Shown piece after piece: positions 1 through 12,918 of a DNA stretch of 64,000 nt. The stretch spans positions 29,923,544 through 29,987,543 of the forward strand of contig NC_084887.1 of assembly GCF_958979055.1 (NCBI RefSeq). Direction: 5' to 3'. A model generated the notes under the pieces. The model searched no databases and had not been told where the DNA came from. It saw only the letters and a list, made by a program, of their open reading frames with translations. Both the position numbers and the translations under genes were made by a program. The DNA is from Alnus glutinosa (lineage: Eukaryota; Streptophyta; Magnoliopsida; Fagales; Betulaceae). The number at the start of each line of letters is the position of its first letter. Positions within the stretch are counted from its first letter, which is position 1.

Positions 1-29
1 CATGACACGAAATAGGTAATGCATGAAAC

Positions 30-3000
30 CTTCACGCTATCCACTGTAATAAAGGTATCTTTGCTCCCTCTCCCTCGTGAAGATAGTTCTTGGAAGGACA
101 TGAGTCTGCAGCCATTCTTCCTATCAACTGCAACAACCTGAAACCAGAAAGAACCACATAAGGAATGATTCAGAGTGACGTAAAAAAGGAAAGAAAGAAA
201 GAAAGAAAAAAGAAGAAGAAGAAGAAGAAGAAGAGAATGATTCAGAGTGCTTAGTTTATGATCAACATGCATTACCTTGAAAATAAACCAGTTCTTACCT
301 TTACAAAAAATGGTAGAGAAAAGGTTCAGTCCTCAAATGACAAAGAAGCATCTGGCACTAATATGTTCTTACCTCTGCATCCAGTACGAAAGTCATTGCA
401 GCAGGCTTACACGACTCCTTAATTATATTAATCAAATCTGGAAATCTTGATGTTGTTTCATCCCCGTTTCGTGAAAAAATGCGAACAGATCCATCAACTA
501 ATTTGTGAATTTGGGCACGCTGACCATCATATCTGAAATTGCAACATCAGAAACCAGTTCAGCAGGTAATGCAGCCAGATTACCAAAAATAAATTATTTT
601 TTGGTAATATATTTTCCACTCAATAGCCACCACTAAACTAATTATGTTCATGAAGAAATAGTACCATCCTGACTGGACAAAAGAAAAGAGAAACATAACT
701 GATCTTTTATGAGAAGAAAAATAATATAAAAGCCTATGAATAAAAATAAATAAAAAGAAGAAGTTAAAATTCCCATGCGTGGATTATCACGATAATGGAA
801 ACCTGTAGGAGCAAATAGGAAGAACTACTTGAAGTTCAGGACATCAAAAAGAGAATCCGACAAAATAGCTTAAAGTAATATTCCCTTTATGACCTAAATC
901 AAGCTTGCCATTATATAAAAAATCTGGAAGCTGCTTGCCCAGATGATCAACATTCACCATTGCTTACTCTGTTTCCCTTATCACCGATCTTCTCTTCAGA
1001 CATGAAGAAAAAAGCAAGCATCTACTGCACGGTCATACTAATGAATATTGTTTATTCACCAAAAAAACCTAGATCTGATAGAGTATAAGTTGTAGTACAC
1101 TAACTGAGATTGTTGTAGTTCAATTATTAGATGCTAAGGCTGGAGTTAGATTATTTTCTTCTACCACACTAGCAACTTCAGCATTGGTTATCATCTTCAT
1201 TCTTAAATATGTTCATGTCTCTCCTCATCTTGCTTGCGGCTAGATTCTTTCAATTCTACCATTATGGTATCAGTATGGTAGAGCTATATAAAATACAGTA
1301 AAAATCACAATAATGTTCTCAATACAATCAAAATTGTGTGCAACATTTATTATTATCTCCAAATAAGAATTTCAATATGACTACTGTTGCCCGTCCCTAT
1401 GTTAGTAAACCTAGTTTATAATATGATTCAGTGAAACTTTAAAGAACTGCATGGAGGAAATCAACACAGCATGAGAAAAGAAACTATCAACTAAAGAAAA
1501 AAAAAAAGAAAAAAAAAAAAGAGCATACTTATATTCACATGTAAAGGCTTTATTTTGGAACAGCTTCAGCGCTTGCGGGATCCCATTAGTGATTCTACCA
1601 CAAGGAACAAACAACACAAATAATAAGCCAAAGCATTCGCATGCATCTGGCATAACTTGGAAAAGGGAGAAAAAAGAAGCATATAGTGCATCCAAGAATA
1701 TATACTTTGCAAGCATAGGCTTAATAGGTATTCCTGGAACCATTGACAAAGTTGAAGAAGAAAATTCAATGCCCTTGTTCATGAGAGAAGGAACAACCAG
1801 ATCCTGCTTACAATTAATCACACAGCAGACAAGTGTTACATTTTGAGATATTGATTGCAACATATACATGTCCCTGATTCTTAAACAAGTTTGTCGCAAG
1901 AAAGGAGTATATATGACTATTGTGTTTTATTTTGTCATTTTCTTTGTCTCCATATGATTTTAAAACTTTATCTAATATCGCTCAAGAAAGCCATTTTTGT
2001 CTTATTTTTCCATTTTCTTTGTTTTAAAGAAAGACATATACACTCCTTTCTTTTCATTCGGAAAGGAAAGGAGTGTATATGTCTTTCTTTAAAGCAAAGA
2101 AAATGGAAAACTAAAACAAAAATGGCTTTCTTTAAAACAGGTAGATATTTTATTTATTTATTTTTTTCTGCTGTGATTTCCTAATTCAAATAAAACAAGT
2201 GCATTGTACTGCATTGAGAACGACAAAATTCTGTGATCTATTTTACTTTTTTAACCAGTAAACAACTTGTAAAAACATGAAAGATTTTCCCAGTGATAGC
2301 TATAACGTCCTGCAAATTAAGTATGTTGTTATTTTCTCGTCTTCAGCTAAGACAAATTAACAAATAAAACACATTCTATATCAACATATGAAAAGAAACA
2401 TTTATTTTCATGACACATTGCAAAATAAAGAGATTTAGCAAATAGCAAAAAGAAAGTTCAAAAAATTTAGTTGCCAGAGAAAAACAAAAACAGCAAAGAA
2501 CCTTAATGCATAAAAATAGATACTTACCAAATTGGGGACTATATTATAGGCTTCAACTACGGTTGCAGAAAGGCACTGCAAGAAACCAAAAGATCAAATA
2601 ACCAACAGAAATGCTATAACAAACAAATCATTCGACACAATGAGTATGCCCGCATAAAATAAATTATTGAAAACAAAATGAACTTTCATAATTAAAATTA
2701 AAATATAGAAGAAGAGGAGATACTTTTTATTAAAAAAACTCTACAAAATGTTCAGGGATTATGCCAAAAACTCATTTGTTTGAATCAGTGATAGGGTAGG
2801 GTGAAAATCTTTTTAAAAAAAACAACTAAAGGATGACAAAATGTACGAGTTCGTTATAGCTAGCAGAAATAATCACCTGAATCTTCTCCTTCAGATTTTC
2901 AACTCTTCCTTCATGGTAAAAGTTAGGGGAGGAATTACTAAAGACAGCTTGAGCCAAAGCAGGAAGAACAGTTCTCATCATTGCTCCAATCCGTAAATTC

Positions 3001-3330
3001 CTGACCTGCGCAGAAATGATACTTAAAACGAGCACAAACAGAAAATTGTTCAATACCATAAGTTAAACATGTTTAAGTTCCACCATTCATCAGTCTCATT
3101 CAAAAATAAAAATTCCTCTGATCCACAATGTGTGAAAGTTGATCAATCGCCCGCATTTTAATGAAACAAAAACCCTTCCTAATGTCCTTTGACGGGCCGA
3201 TATAGGTGGGCTCAAATTTGAAAAATGTGAGGTCAATCTAAGGCTAATATGAGAAGTTAAATGAATAAATGCTTTCATTTTCGAAAACTTCATCTATTTT
3301 GCGACAACCAAGAAAGAAAATCACATCATA

Positions 3331-3361
<31 letters not shown>

Positions 3362-6300
3362 TGCGATAGAATGAATATATTTTCTCAGAAATCATAGAAT
3401 CCTACCAGGCTTAAAAGACATACTTTTCAGCGCATCACACATGAATACAGAAGATTTTAATTCTTACTTTTTTTTTTGCTAAAAAAAACAACAGAAGACC
3501 ATGAGAAAGCAAAATAATGAAGAAAAGTGAAAGGCGAAACACTCTTTCTCAGGGAATCAATAGCACAAATGACGAAATAAAGGTAAAGCAACTACATTTT
3601 CAGCCTATATATATCAGCTATCTCTACTTTTTGTATAGCACATATGTTTTCAAAAATTAATCTATGCTATATTTTTCAATTTAAATAAATATTTAGGCCC
3701 TTTAATGATTTTTTTTTTTGATAAGTACCCCTTTAATGATAAATGAGTAAGAATTTATTAAACTAGAAGCGCAAATGATAAATATAAACTAGAGGACACA
3801 AGGAGAAATAAGTAGGAAGGGCTTGGTTACACGGTGGTGCTACAACTGGGATCAAGAGAAATTTGAAGCTCAACCGCCTAGAGCACAAACACCTGGACCT
3901 TAAATACTTCCTCACTAGTGTGCAAAAGCTTGGTCAAACAAGCTCATTTCCACAACCTTATTCTCAAGAAACTTAAAAACTCAAGCTATTGATGAGAACA
4001 AAAAGTTCTTTTTTATTGGTAAGTTTAGGCATGTGTGAAAAGTTAACACAGTTAAAGGAATTGGACATCCAAGAACATTAAGAGAAAAATGAGTAAGCAA
4101 AATTCAAGTACAGGAGTGATTAATCAATTCTCTAAAAATTTCTCCTAAACAAAATGCAGCTGTTTGTAGGGATCCCTCTTCTAACAATAATAGCAACATC
4201 CACCAAAATATTTCAAGCAGCAATCATGTAGAGAAAAACTATTAAAATCATCTAGGTTGTCAGAGAGAAAAACTTCTCTCCCAATGCTCTTTCTACCAAT
4301 CTTGATTCCAACCTAGTCTATAAGCAGTGATCCAGGAGAAGCATCCTGCTAAAATCAGGTGCATGCATTTAAAATTAATCACAACTCAAGCAGGTAAAAC
4401 AAGGGGATCAATAAAGACCTCACCTCTCCAAAAATATGGGAAGAATTCCTCTAATATCACATATTAGACTACTAAAAGCTTGCAAATAAAACCAAATATA
4501 AATACCATTTACCAAAAAAAAAAAAAAAAATCCAAAGCACCAGGACCATCCCCAAATCTAAGTCACCCTCTAGAACTTTTTCCCAATCCCTGAAACTGCT
4601 CTTCCTCATACTATAACTATGAGCTTTCTTGGCTCTAAACTTGATACCCTACCCCGTAATTTATTTTAGATATCCGAAAGACTATCAAACTTCAACCAAA
4701 ATGCCCAGGGGGCACCACCACTTGCTCAGCCATGCTTTATTCAAGATATTGAGATGGAAACACAACTTAATTATTACATTTTTCTTTGGCCACACAACTG
4801 ATTCCACTCCACCATATGATACTTAACCTTCTTCCGAAACATTTCAGAGGAAGCAATATTCCTCATACAGTTACAGTGAAACTCAAGGGTTTTATCAGAG
4901 GAAACAATAAGTTTATAAACATTTCAGAGGAAGCAATCGTCTGAAAAATAAGTGTTTGATAAATAAGTGTTTTGATAAACATTTCAGAGAAAGCAATCTT
5001 CCAAAACCTCTTTCACCTTTATGTCACATCAAAACACTTGTTCACCAAAAAAAAAAAATCCTAAAAAAGTTTATCAAACACACCCAATAGCCATCCTTCA
5101 TACAGTTACAGTGAAACTCAAGCATCTACTTGCCCAGAAAGTAATAATAATAAGGAAAGAAAGCAAAGGTAAGCATAGTTTAGCCTTGGCCTAAGATTGA
5201 TGCAGCTACAATGATGATGATGATTCTTCAAGTCAACAAGTGGAAGATGACTATAAACACTTACAGTTTACAATGACATAATTAATATTGAACACCATTA
5301 TTACACAAAATGAATAAAAGAGTACCATCACAGATAGAGAGATAACAAGAGTATTTATAGCCAAGTCCTGGTCTAAATTTCTACTATTTTCCAAGATAAT
5401 TATAAATCAAATATGAGAAACCTAAATAAGCGTTTGATTTCAATCCCAACCAGAAAAGTAAACAGTGAGACAAACAGGTCACAAGAAGAGAATTAGAGGT
5501 TGCACTAAATCAGAGACAGACCAGAGGCTCTATCCACATCATGTTACAGATAAAGTTAAAACCCCCCGCCGCGGCGCGGGGAAAAATTATATTAAGAGTC
5601 TTACCAAAGTTCTAACAAGAAACTTCATCTCCTTCTCTCTACAAGAACACATGAGATTTACGATGAGGCTTTTCTTTCGAACAGTACTTCCACTGCCTGT
5701 TTGTACACTGTTGAGTACCATATAAGAAGAGCGAGGATAAAAGTAATTTCACATAACAAAGTGCTTGCATTTAGTACCCGAGTTAAATATTTAAATCAAT
5801 AATATAAGTTCAATAAAATCTTATCATTATGGATTTTGAATAAAAAAATTAGCTACATAATATGAAAGGAAATTAGAACATATTTTCCTTCATAACCATA
5901 TCTTGCAGAATCTAGTTAGCCAAAAAGTCCACAAGCATAGTCAAATCCCTTCAGTGTAAGTGTGTAATGGTTCAATCCCTAAGTAATTCCCTAGCCATGT
6001 TGATAATATAAAAAATTTGAGGACAAATTCCTATGTCTATCACCATGTGCTTACAACAGTTGCTTCTTTAAAGTGATTTCTTTTAAAGCCTCAGAAGTAA
6101 GGCTCGTTTGGTAGGGGTTCTCAAGGGTGCTGAAGCTTTTAAAAAGCAGAAGTTACTCACATGCTGTTTCGTAACTCAAGGATGCTTCTGAATTTTACAG
6201 ATTTTGTCAAGCAATTTAAGCTTTTTAGGCAGCTCTCGAGAAGCAGTCTAAATGTTGTGACCTACCATTTGAACAGTAGAAATGCTATACACACTCCCAC

Positions 6301-9300
6301 TCCCACACTCCCAAGTGAACATTCCCTGATGTGGAACTAAAACCATCCATTGGATCTAAAATCCAATAGTGATCCATCCAAAATCTAGTGATGATTTTTA
6401 GTACCACGTCAAGAAGTGTGGGAGTGTGTGTAGCATTTTTCATTGAACAAATAACAGGAATAAAAGAACAAATGACAACATAAACTGCAACAGACTCCAA
6501 GAACTCTATAGATACTCTTCATTCTAACTAATCATGAGAAACTTTTCCACGTCTCTATCTGTATCAAAATAAAATGTATTACGGAAAAAGTTGTTTCGCA
6601 TTTTCCAGTGATTTCTAAAACATAAAAAATGTTGCCAGTGTATGACAATGTTAGACATATCAGTCCGGAAGAAACAACTTCCAAAATTCAATTCCAGCAA
6701 GTCATTTTCCAGAAATAGCACATGACATTCAAAGTCAAGTTTAAGGCAACTCATATGCACACCGAACACCCCTTCAAAACAAAAATATGCACACCGAACA
6801 CAGTGGATGGCTTTCGGACCCATGTATTATGTTATTTTAGTAATATTAACATATTTTTATGACATTTAAAGGTATACACAGTATATAAAAGGTAAAGGTG
6901 AAAATTATTATTTGAGTTTAGGTTATAAAATGAACTTCGATCTAAACTTTCTAGTGCTAAAACGATATTCTTAAAGCATTAGAATAATACTAATGAATTA
7001 ATATTTTTATAAAGCATTAGTATATCATGGTATTTTTCAGAATTTCCAACCGAAGACCAAAAGAATATAAGAGAAAAAGTGAAAAGAAAAGTCACCACAT
7101 ACATGAAAAGTTTAATATGAAAAATATTTCATAACACAAACTGTTTTTCATTGAAACACAGAACCTACATGGAAAAAACATTTCGGGTATTTATCTTTTT
7201 CTTTTCTCTCTTTCTCTCCTTTTTTTTTTTTTTTTTTTTTTCCCGGCTCCTTTTTGAGATAGGAAAATATACTCATGCACCCATATGCTGTGTCCTTACC
7301 CTCCACCCATTATTTTATGGGGGAATGAGATGCCCGTTTGTCCAAAAACTATTATACCTACAAGGCATTAGACCCCACTGATATTACCATCGGGTTACTG
7401 AAATCATTCTACGATTTATTCCCTATCCATTTTAGAAAACCACCACTGAATAGTCACTAATATGTTTATTAAGCTCATAATTTTCATAAATAGAAAGCGA
7501 AGACAGATTATTCATACCTTATCTTTCGGAGTGCAGAAAATACATCTTTAATTAGAAGTGGCGAAGGAGGGGCAAGTAATGTCTGTGTTTGTCGGCATTC
7601 TTGAGCAACATCACCTTTAAGCACAATAGACTATTTCATAGGTTATACAACAACCTTGCAGAAAGACATAGTCCAGCAGACCAAATATAAATCATTAAAA
7701 AAAATTAAAGAACACTTGTTACTACCAAGATCCCCGAACTTGTTATACATCTCTCTTATTTTGGACCGGTTTGTGCCACATGCCTCTTCTAGTGCTGATG
7801 TGACCAAACTACCACCAATGTTTAGTTCCTGCAGCATTGGTATAACATGAGGACATTTTGTTTTATTGCGCAGTAGATAAAATGCTTAATGCCTAAAGAC
7901 ACTCACCCCTGAGACCGGGCAGGTTAAAAAACTAGACAAAAGTACTTTACCAATAGTATTATGATTATTATTATTATTTTTTTTTTTATGACAATGAACC
8001 CCTCCAAGGTATGACCATTTTGTGTACACACCCCTGTTAGGTAAACCTCAAACCCGTGCAAAGCGCCTCCTCCACACGGATCGGGTAACACTCTGGCTTC
8101 ACCGGCAAAATGGCCCCAATGAATTGTTTGCAACCAAGGGAATTCAACCTTAGACCTAATAAAAATGTCACCAAGACCAAGACACTTACCACTTGAGTCA
8201 ACCCCTTGGGGTTTATACTTTACCAATATTATTAAAGTCTACTAATCAGAAAGTTCCACTCATCTTCCAAAATAACTTAATAGCCCAGCAAAAACCTACT
8301 AATAACTTTTGGAGTCAGCTACATAGGCTTATCCCTCCAGTCTGAGTCATTATGCTTTTCAGACTCTAGAAAAACTTGATAAAGCTAATTAAATTAAATC
8401 ACTTAAATTTGAAGATAGATTTTGACGTCAAATTTACTAGTTCACATAATGACTACCCCAGAATAGTATTGTTTATAATGCACACAGGGAACACAAATTG
8501 TTAAACATATTCCTTTGTTGTGATGACTGGCCAAAGTCAGCTCCAACTCAAGAACAGGATAAAGATTGCAGAAAGAAGAGACTCACTATATTTTCATGGT
8601 CAGCAGCAATCTTATTTGTGCACAAATACATGGCAGGCAGCACATCCTCCGGAGACAAGATCAGCAAACTTTGTCATAAAACCGATTGCAAGCAAAGAAT
8701 GAGCCCCAATCAGCTAAGACTAATAAAATGCAATCCATCATACCATTAAAGGAAGAATAAAAGATTTGTACAGAGTATCAAATATGCAATCTGTAGCAAT
8801 AAACCTTCTGAGCATATTGCACAACATAGAAGTAGCTTTTATCTTTCCTTTTTCATCCTCGAGCTGTTCAAATGTTCTTACAAGATGTATATATGGAGCA
8901 GGTTGTCCACTCTTCCAGCATGCTGCAAATGTACTGCAATGTGAAAGATTGCCATTTGGAAGATATCTAAAAGTTAAAGATATCAACAAGAAAGCTCAAG
9001 ATGTTGAATAACATCTACAAGATATAAAATAACCAACCATGCTCTATAGGATTGTATTTTTCCGGCGGTAGTGATACAAGAGTTGCATCCACATCCTTTG
9101 TTAACAATGCCTGAACAGAGATGTCAGGAATACGTTCTGATCTCTCTGACACATTATTCTTTTGGCCAGGAGAGCAGTTGTCGACACCACTCTGTGCCAG
9201 AACTGATTTGCCAGAGTCACTAAGGTCACCCTTAGGATTACAGTAGTATATATCCAGTGCCTTATTTATATCTCCTTTTGTCTTCTTTAGGATGTTGGCA

Positions 9301-11480
9301 GCATAGCTATTAGATGACTCTTTACCATTTATTATTTGAATAAACTGATCTATTTCATCCTTGTATAACTTGGCAGCAGCATCAGGCAACAGATTTTCAT
9401 CTTTAGGGCATTGCTCAAGCAAACTTCCAACCATACCACCTTGAGAAACATCAGGCAAAACTTTACTGAAAAACCTTGTAATTGTAGGTTGTTTTGACCT
9501 ACCAGAGCCCGACTTTGAATTGACCTTTGCTTTCTTGTTTAGCTTATTCACAGTATTCATCTTCCTTTTCCCAGGAGAAGTGCCACTGTTAATTGAATTG
9601 ACTATTACTTTCTTGCTCGGCCCATCGCCAATAGTCCTTTTCCTTTTTCCAGGAGAAATGCCACTGCCACTCTTAATCAAATGCATCAGGTTGGCTGACT
9701 CATCGACTTGACTTAAAGAATTGCCAACAGTTACAACAGGACTGCTCATAAAAGAACCTGTGTTCAAAAGTGATGCAGAGTCATTAAGTGAGCTGGTCTG
9801 AGAAATGGATGTAGAAGCTGTACAAGCAAAAACCTGCTCATGAAATTCAGTTTCACGTTCATAGAAATTGGACACTGCTTCAACAATATTCCTTCCAGAG
9901 CTGCTAATTAGATCTAACATCTGGCTTCGAGTGACCCATGCTGGCAAGCAATCACGAAGCTCCTGAATGATTTTCTCTGTTTCCTCATCATCCACCACAG
10001 TTGGATCTTGCGAACCAGGCTGTTTCAGAGAATATGCATCCTCAACATTCAAGACAACTGGATCTTGCGTACTAGATTCTTTCAGAAAAGATGTTGAGTC
10101 CAACACAAAATCCGGATCAGTTATTTTAATGGTTTTTCCCTCGGATGTCTTGATCTCGTTCTCCCGGTCCATCCCCTCATTTGAGGCATTGCTGCCATCC
10201 TTTTCAACCTTGTCAACCATTTCACAGGACCCTCGATAAAAACCCCTTAAGAACTCTTGCTTGTTGGCCATTTCATCAACTAGCCCAGCAAAATGCTTTC
10301 GCATTTTATTGGCATGCTTGCTGTCTAGATTTTCAACATCCAAACCCACAGTAGGAACAACGCGCTTGGGTTTCAAAAACTTCACATATTCCCTAAGTTC
10401 ATCATAGTTTGAATGTTCACTATACGGTACAAGATGAATCTCAAACGAATCCTTAGACCTCACCGTAAACTTATTGCGCTTCACTTCATAAGTCCACCCT
10501 GTCGGAACAAAACCCACAACCTTAGAGTACCCTCTTTCCTCCATGATATCCTTAATTTTCACAAAATTAGGCCTAAAATATGGCCATGTCTCACCCAACA
10601 CATTCCACCCAACAACATGAACATCACTTTCACACTCATCCTCTGTAAACACCCCGCTCTCACCGTATCCCAAAACACGCAAAACCTCCATTTTTCTAGC
10701 GTCCACATGTATCTTCCTACCACACCTCCGCGCAATCTCAAGCAAAATCTTCTCTTTCCCAACAACATAAGTAGCTACAAGAAACAAAACATTCCTCACC
10801 GAACCACCCGTATGATATTCACCACCTATTCTCGCAATCGCACTAACAACATACTCAACAGACTCTTCTTGCGACGGAAACACAAATTTCGGATTACAAT
10901 ACGTAGTATCCAAGAAAACCGCATCGGAACCGATAAATTCAGCTAAAAAGGGCTCTAATTTCATCGAATCACAGAACCGAAAATCGCCCGTGTGGACATA
11001 CCTATCGAATTCTCCGTTGGGACGTGGAATCCTGAACAAGAATTGCACCGCCCCGGGACAATGATTGGCGTCGATGAGCGTAACCTCGCAGCCGTCGATC
11101 ACGACGGTTTCGCGGAGCGGCAACGGGACGACGAGGGGCGGAGGGACATTGAGGACTTGGATAAGGAGATTGGCGGTGGTGTGGGAGCAGAAAACAACGC
11201 CTTTGGACCAATTGGGGGAGAGGCCGGTGTAGTGGTCGGAGTGGAAGTGGGAGAGGAAGTAGGAGACGGAGAAATCGCCGGCGGAGCGGAATGCGTCGAC
11301 TGCGAAACGGGTTTTGGGGATGAGTTTGGATTGTGGGAAAGAGGAGGGAATGGAAGGAAGAGGAAGAGGGAGTGAGAATGGTTGAAATGTTAGTTGTTGT
11401 TGAGGGAGGGATTGGAGGGCGGTGAGGAAGAGGCGGGAGGAATCTAGGGTTAGGGTTTCGGAGGACTGAGAGGACTCCAT
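30..11480 (-). CDS. LIG6: DNA ligase 6 (SNM1-like nuclease domain fused to ATP-dependent DNA ligase), 3' end outside the window
   Basis: Twelve exons are visible (high to low): 11480-9038, 8922-8805, 8668-8587, 7828-7726, 7614-7518, 5707-5605, 3005-2877, 2575-2528, 1803-1706, 1594-1529, 532-373, 137-30. All have GT-AG junctions and matching phases, giving 1,185 codons. The gene continues past the left edge; the Arabidopsis protein is about 1,400 residues. The N-terminus is a metallo-beta-lactamase/SNM1 domain: HFHSDH at 78-83, DANHCPG at 137-143, HTGDFR at 163-168 and a later SEHSN histidine at 356. A linker holds two SPGKRK basic clusters (about 609-640, likely nuclear import) and a PCNA-binding PIP box QPTITRFF at 664-671. 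The ligase part starts near residue 815 (ACWKSGQPAPYIHL) and includes the adenylation motif KYDGQR with catalytic Lys1096. The family is plant-specific and is linked to DNA repair and seed longevity. The first ATG of the long exon was taken as the start. Function is inferred from homology. Confidence 0.95.
1984..2132. repeat. Long near-perfect hairpin (foldback element) in a LIG6 intron
   Basis: Arms 1984-2053 and 2062-2132 are inverted copies, about 70 bp each, with roughly four mismatches and a loop under 10 nt. A shorter, more diverged relative of the arm lies just upstream at about 1900-1965. The sequence is A/T-rich and non-coding and looks like a palindromic MITE. No target duplication was recognised. 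Confidence 0.8.
4863..5122. repeat. 25-bp direct repeats flanking about 210 bp in a LIG6 intron
   Basis: The 25-bp sequence at 4863-4887 recurs exactly at 5098-5122. Between and beside the copies, a motif beginning CATTTCAGAGGAAGC occurs three times (near 4840, 4920 and 4980), the last with one change. This may be an old tandem duplication or an insertion with a long target duplication. I see no coding content. Confidence 0.55.
6280..6438. mobile_element. MITE-like element with inverted ends
   Basis: The left end AAATGCTATACACACTCC is matched in inverse by the right end (…GTGTGTGTAGCATTT). Further inside, an imperfect inverted match continues around a TGTGGAACTAAAA / TTTTTAGTACCAC pair. It is 159 bp, non-coding and lies in a LIG6 intron. 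No clean target-site duplication was seen, so the superfamily is open. Confidence 0.55.
7956..8215 (-). mobile_element. tRNA-derived SINE in a LIG6 intron
   Basis: On the minus strand the element begins with a tRNA-like head (box A-like TGACTCAAGTGG and box B-like AGGTTGAATTCCC), continues with a body, and ends in an A/T-rich tail that reads as poly-T on the plus strand near 7970-7987. It is flanked by a 13-bp direct repeat TACTTTACCAATA at 7943-7955 and 8216-8228. A truncated relative of the same family lies at 18228-18372. Confidence 0.8.
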
Positions 11481-12360
11481 GCAAGATGGTGGGTGGTGTG
11501 TGGGGGTTTCTTGGAGGGCTACGATGGGAGATCATGAGGCATTGTGGTGGCGTGGTGTACGAGAGAAACGAGAACTGGAATGGGCGCCAATAGTACCATG
11601 TCTGTTTATATATATATATATATGAAGCCACCAAGTTGCTCCAATTTATCATTCAAAAGATAGCCGATCGAGCTTATAGCTTCCACGTACGGTGAATTTA
11701 AGCCTGTCTTGTCTTTAGGAGAAATGGATGCTATAATTTTCTTCGTAGCATTCCTAACTAATCTTAAAATTAATTTTTTCTGATAAATAAAAACCAAATT
11801 CAATGATCTATAGCATTTTTCTGTCTTAGATCACAAGTTATTCTAAAATTTGAAATTAATAATAATAATAAAAAAAAAAAATTTATATATTAAATCACTA
11901 ATTATTTAAATTAATAAGAAATAATAAATTTAATCATTTAATTAATATTCTCATCTTAACGTAACCATACCATTCCAATCATATTAATTTGAAGAGAAAA
12001 TGAAATAAATTTAACTATACAATATTGGATACATTAATTCTTCAATCTTCATCTTTCATGAATAGAAGTGTTTGCAAGAAGAAATACAATATCGGTCAGA
12101 AGAAAAAAGAATTTCTGATTGCAATCATATATACTAAACGAAAACAGGGAGTTTTTTTTCCCTGCCGTATGAATTAACTAGTAATTATGTTCCAGCACAT
12201 ACAATTTAATTGTCTTTGATCTTTTGGTTAATATGTGCGATTTAACTTAATTATAAGCTAGAACATGATCCACCGATGTAAATATCCTTCCAAACTATCC
12301 ACCTATCTGGCTATCGATCCAACTATCCACATGATGACACTTTACATAAAATCATGTAAT
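11481..12360. other. Spacer between LIG6 5' end and the PADRE gene 3' end
   Basis: This holds the LIG6 upstream region, with an (AT)n run near 11610-11622, and then AT-rich spacer. A short ORF overlapping the LIG6 start on the minus strand is a frame shadow. I see no further gene. Confidence 0.6.
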
Positions 12361-12918
12361 TCAATATGAAAAAACTGCCTCTTCTTTTATGGTCTCCAAC
12401 TCTGGTTTCTTTGACCGGCACATGGACAGCCTATGCATAAACTCCGGCGCCGAGAACTCCTCAATATCATCCAAATTTAGCTTTGGCACCGCCGCCGCTG
12501 CCTCGCTTTCATGATGCCAATCATCATCGGCGGTTTTCCCTTCCAACATCTTTGGAGTACCGTCTCCAGACTCCGGTAGGACCCTCCGGTTCTTGGTCGT
12601 GGTGGTGTTGGCGGTGAGGAGCAAGGCACCCATGTCAGCCGCCGTCACTACGGAGCTCACTCTCCTCATGGGGAACATGACGTAAACGTTGGCCATCTCC
12701 AGGTCCTCGTCGGCGCTGAGCGCAGAGAACCTCCGCCCGACATGGAGAGACTGCGAGTTTACGAGGAAGAAGTTCGGCGTTTCGAGCATGAGCTCGGCTG
12801 CTTTAGTGGGTTCGTGGAGTAGTTGGATTTCGCCGCTCGGGAAGATCACTTTTGCGGCTCTGGAGTGCTTTCCTCCTGGTGCGCCGGAGAGAGTACTGCA
12901 TGAAATGTAGTTGCCCAT
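12361..12918 (-). CDS. PADRE/DUF4228-domain protein, 185 aa
   Basis: Single uninterrupted exon. The N-terminus MGNYISC is a typical N-myristoylation start (Gly2) with a cysteine at position 7 that could be palmitoylated. After it comes the PADRE core: a beta-rich stretch KVIFPSGEIQLLHEPTKAAELM, then NFFLVNSQSLHVGRRFSALSADEDLEMANVYVMFPM. The middle is low-complexity and the C-terminus (EFMHRLSMCRSKKPELETIKEE) fits the conserved tail motif of the family. PADRE genes are plant-specific, often respond to pathogens and abiotic stress, and have no known biochemical activity. The length is normal for the family. The first ATG was chosen because it creates the myristoylation motif found in homologues. 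Membrane anchoring is inferred. Confidence 0.92.
   Translation of the reverse strand: MGNYISCSTLSGAPGGKHSRAAKVIFPSGEIQLLHEPTKAAELMLETPNFFLVNSQSLHVGRRFSALSADEDLEMANVYVMFPMRRVSSVVTAADMGALLLTANTTTTKNRRVLPESGDGTPKMLEGKTADDDWHHESEAAAAVPKLNLDDIEEFSAPEFMHRLSMCRSKKPELETIKEEAVFSY

Noticed and set aside
6100-6275. MITE-like start GGCTCGTTTGGTAGGGG
   Set aside because: No matching inverted end or target duplication was found.
10992-11652. Long ORFs on both strands overlapping the 5' part of LIG6 (127 aa plus strand, 216 aa minus strand)
   Set aside because: They are other-frame shadows of the GC-rich first LIG6 exon, with low-complexity composition and no domain.
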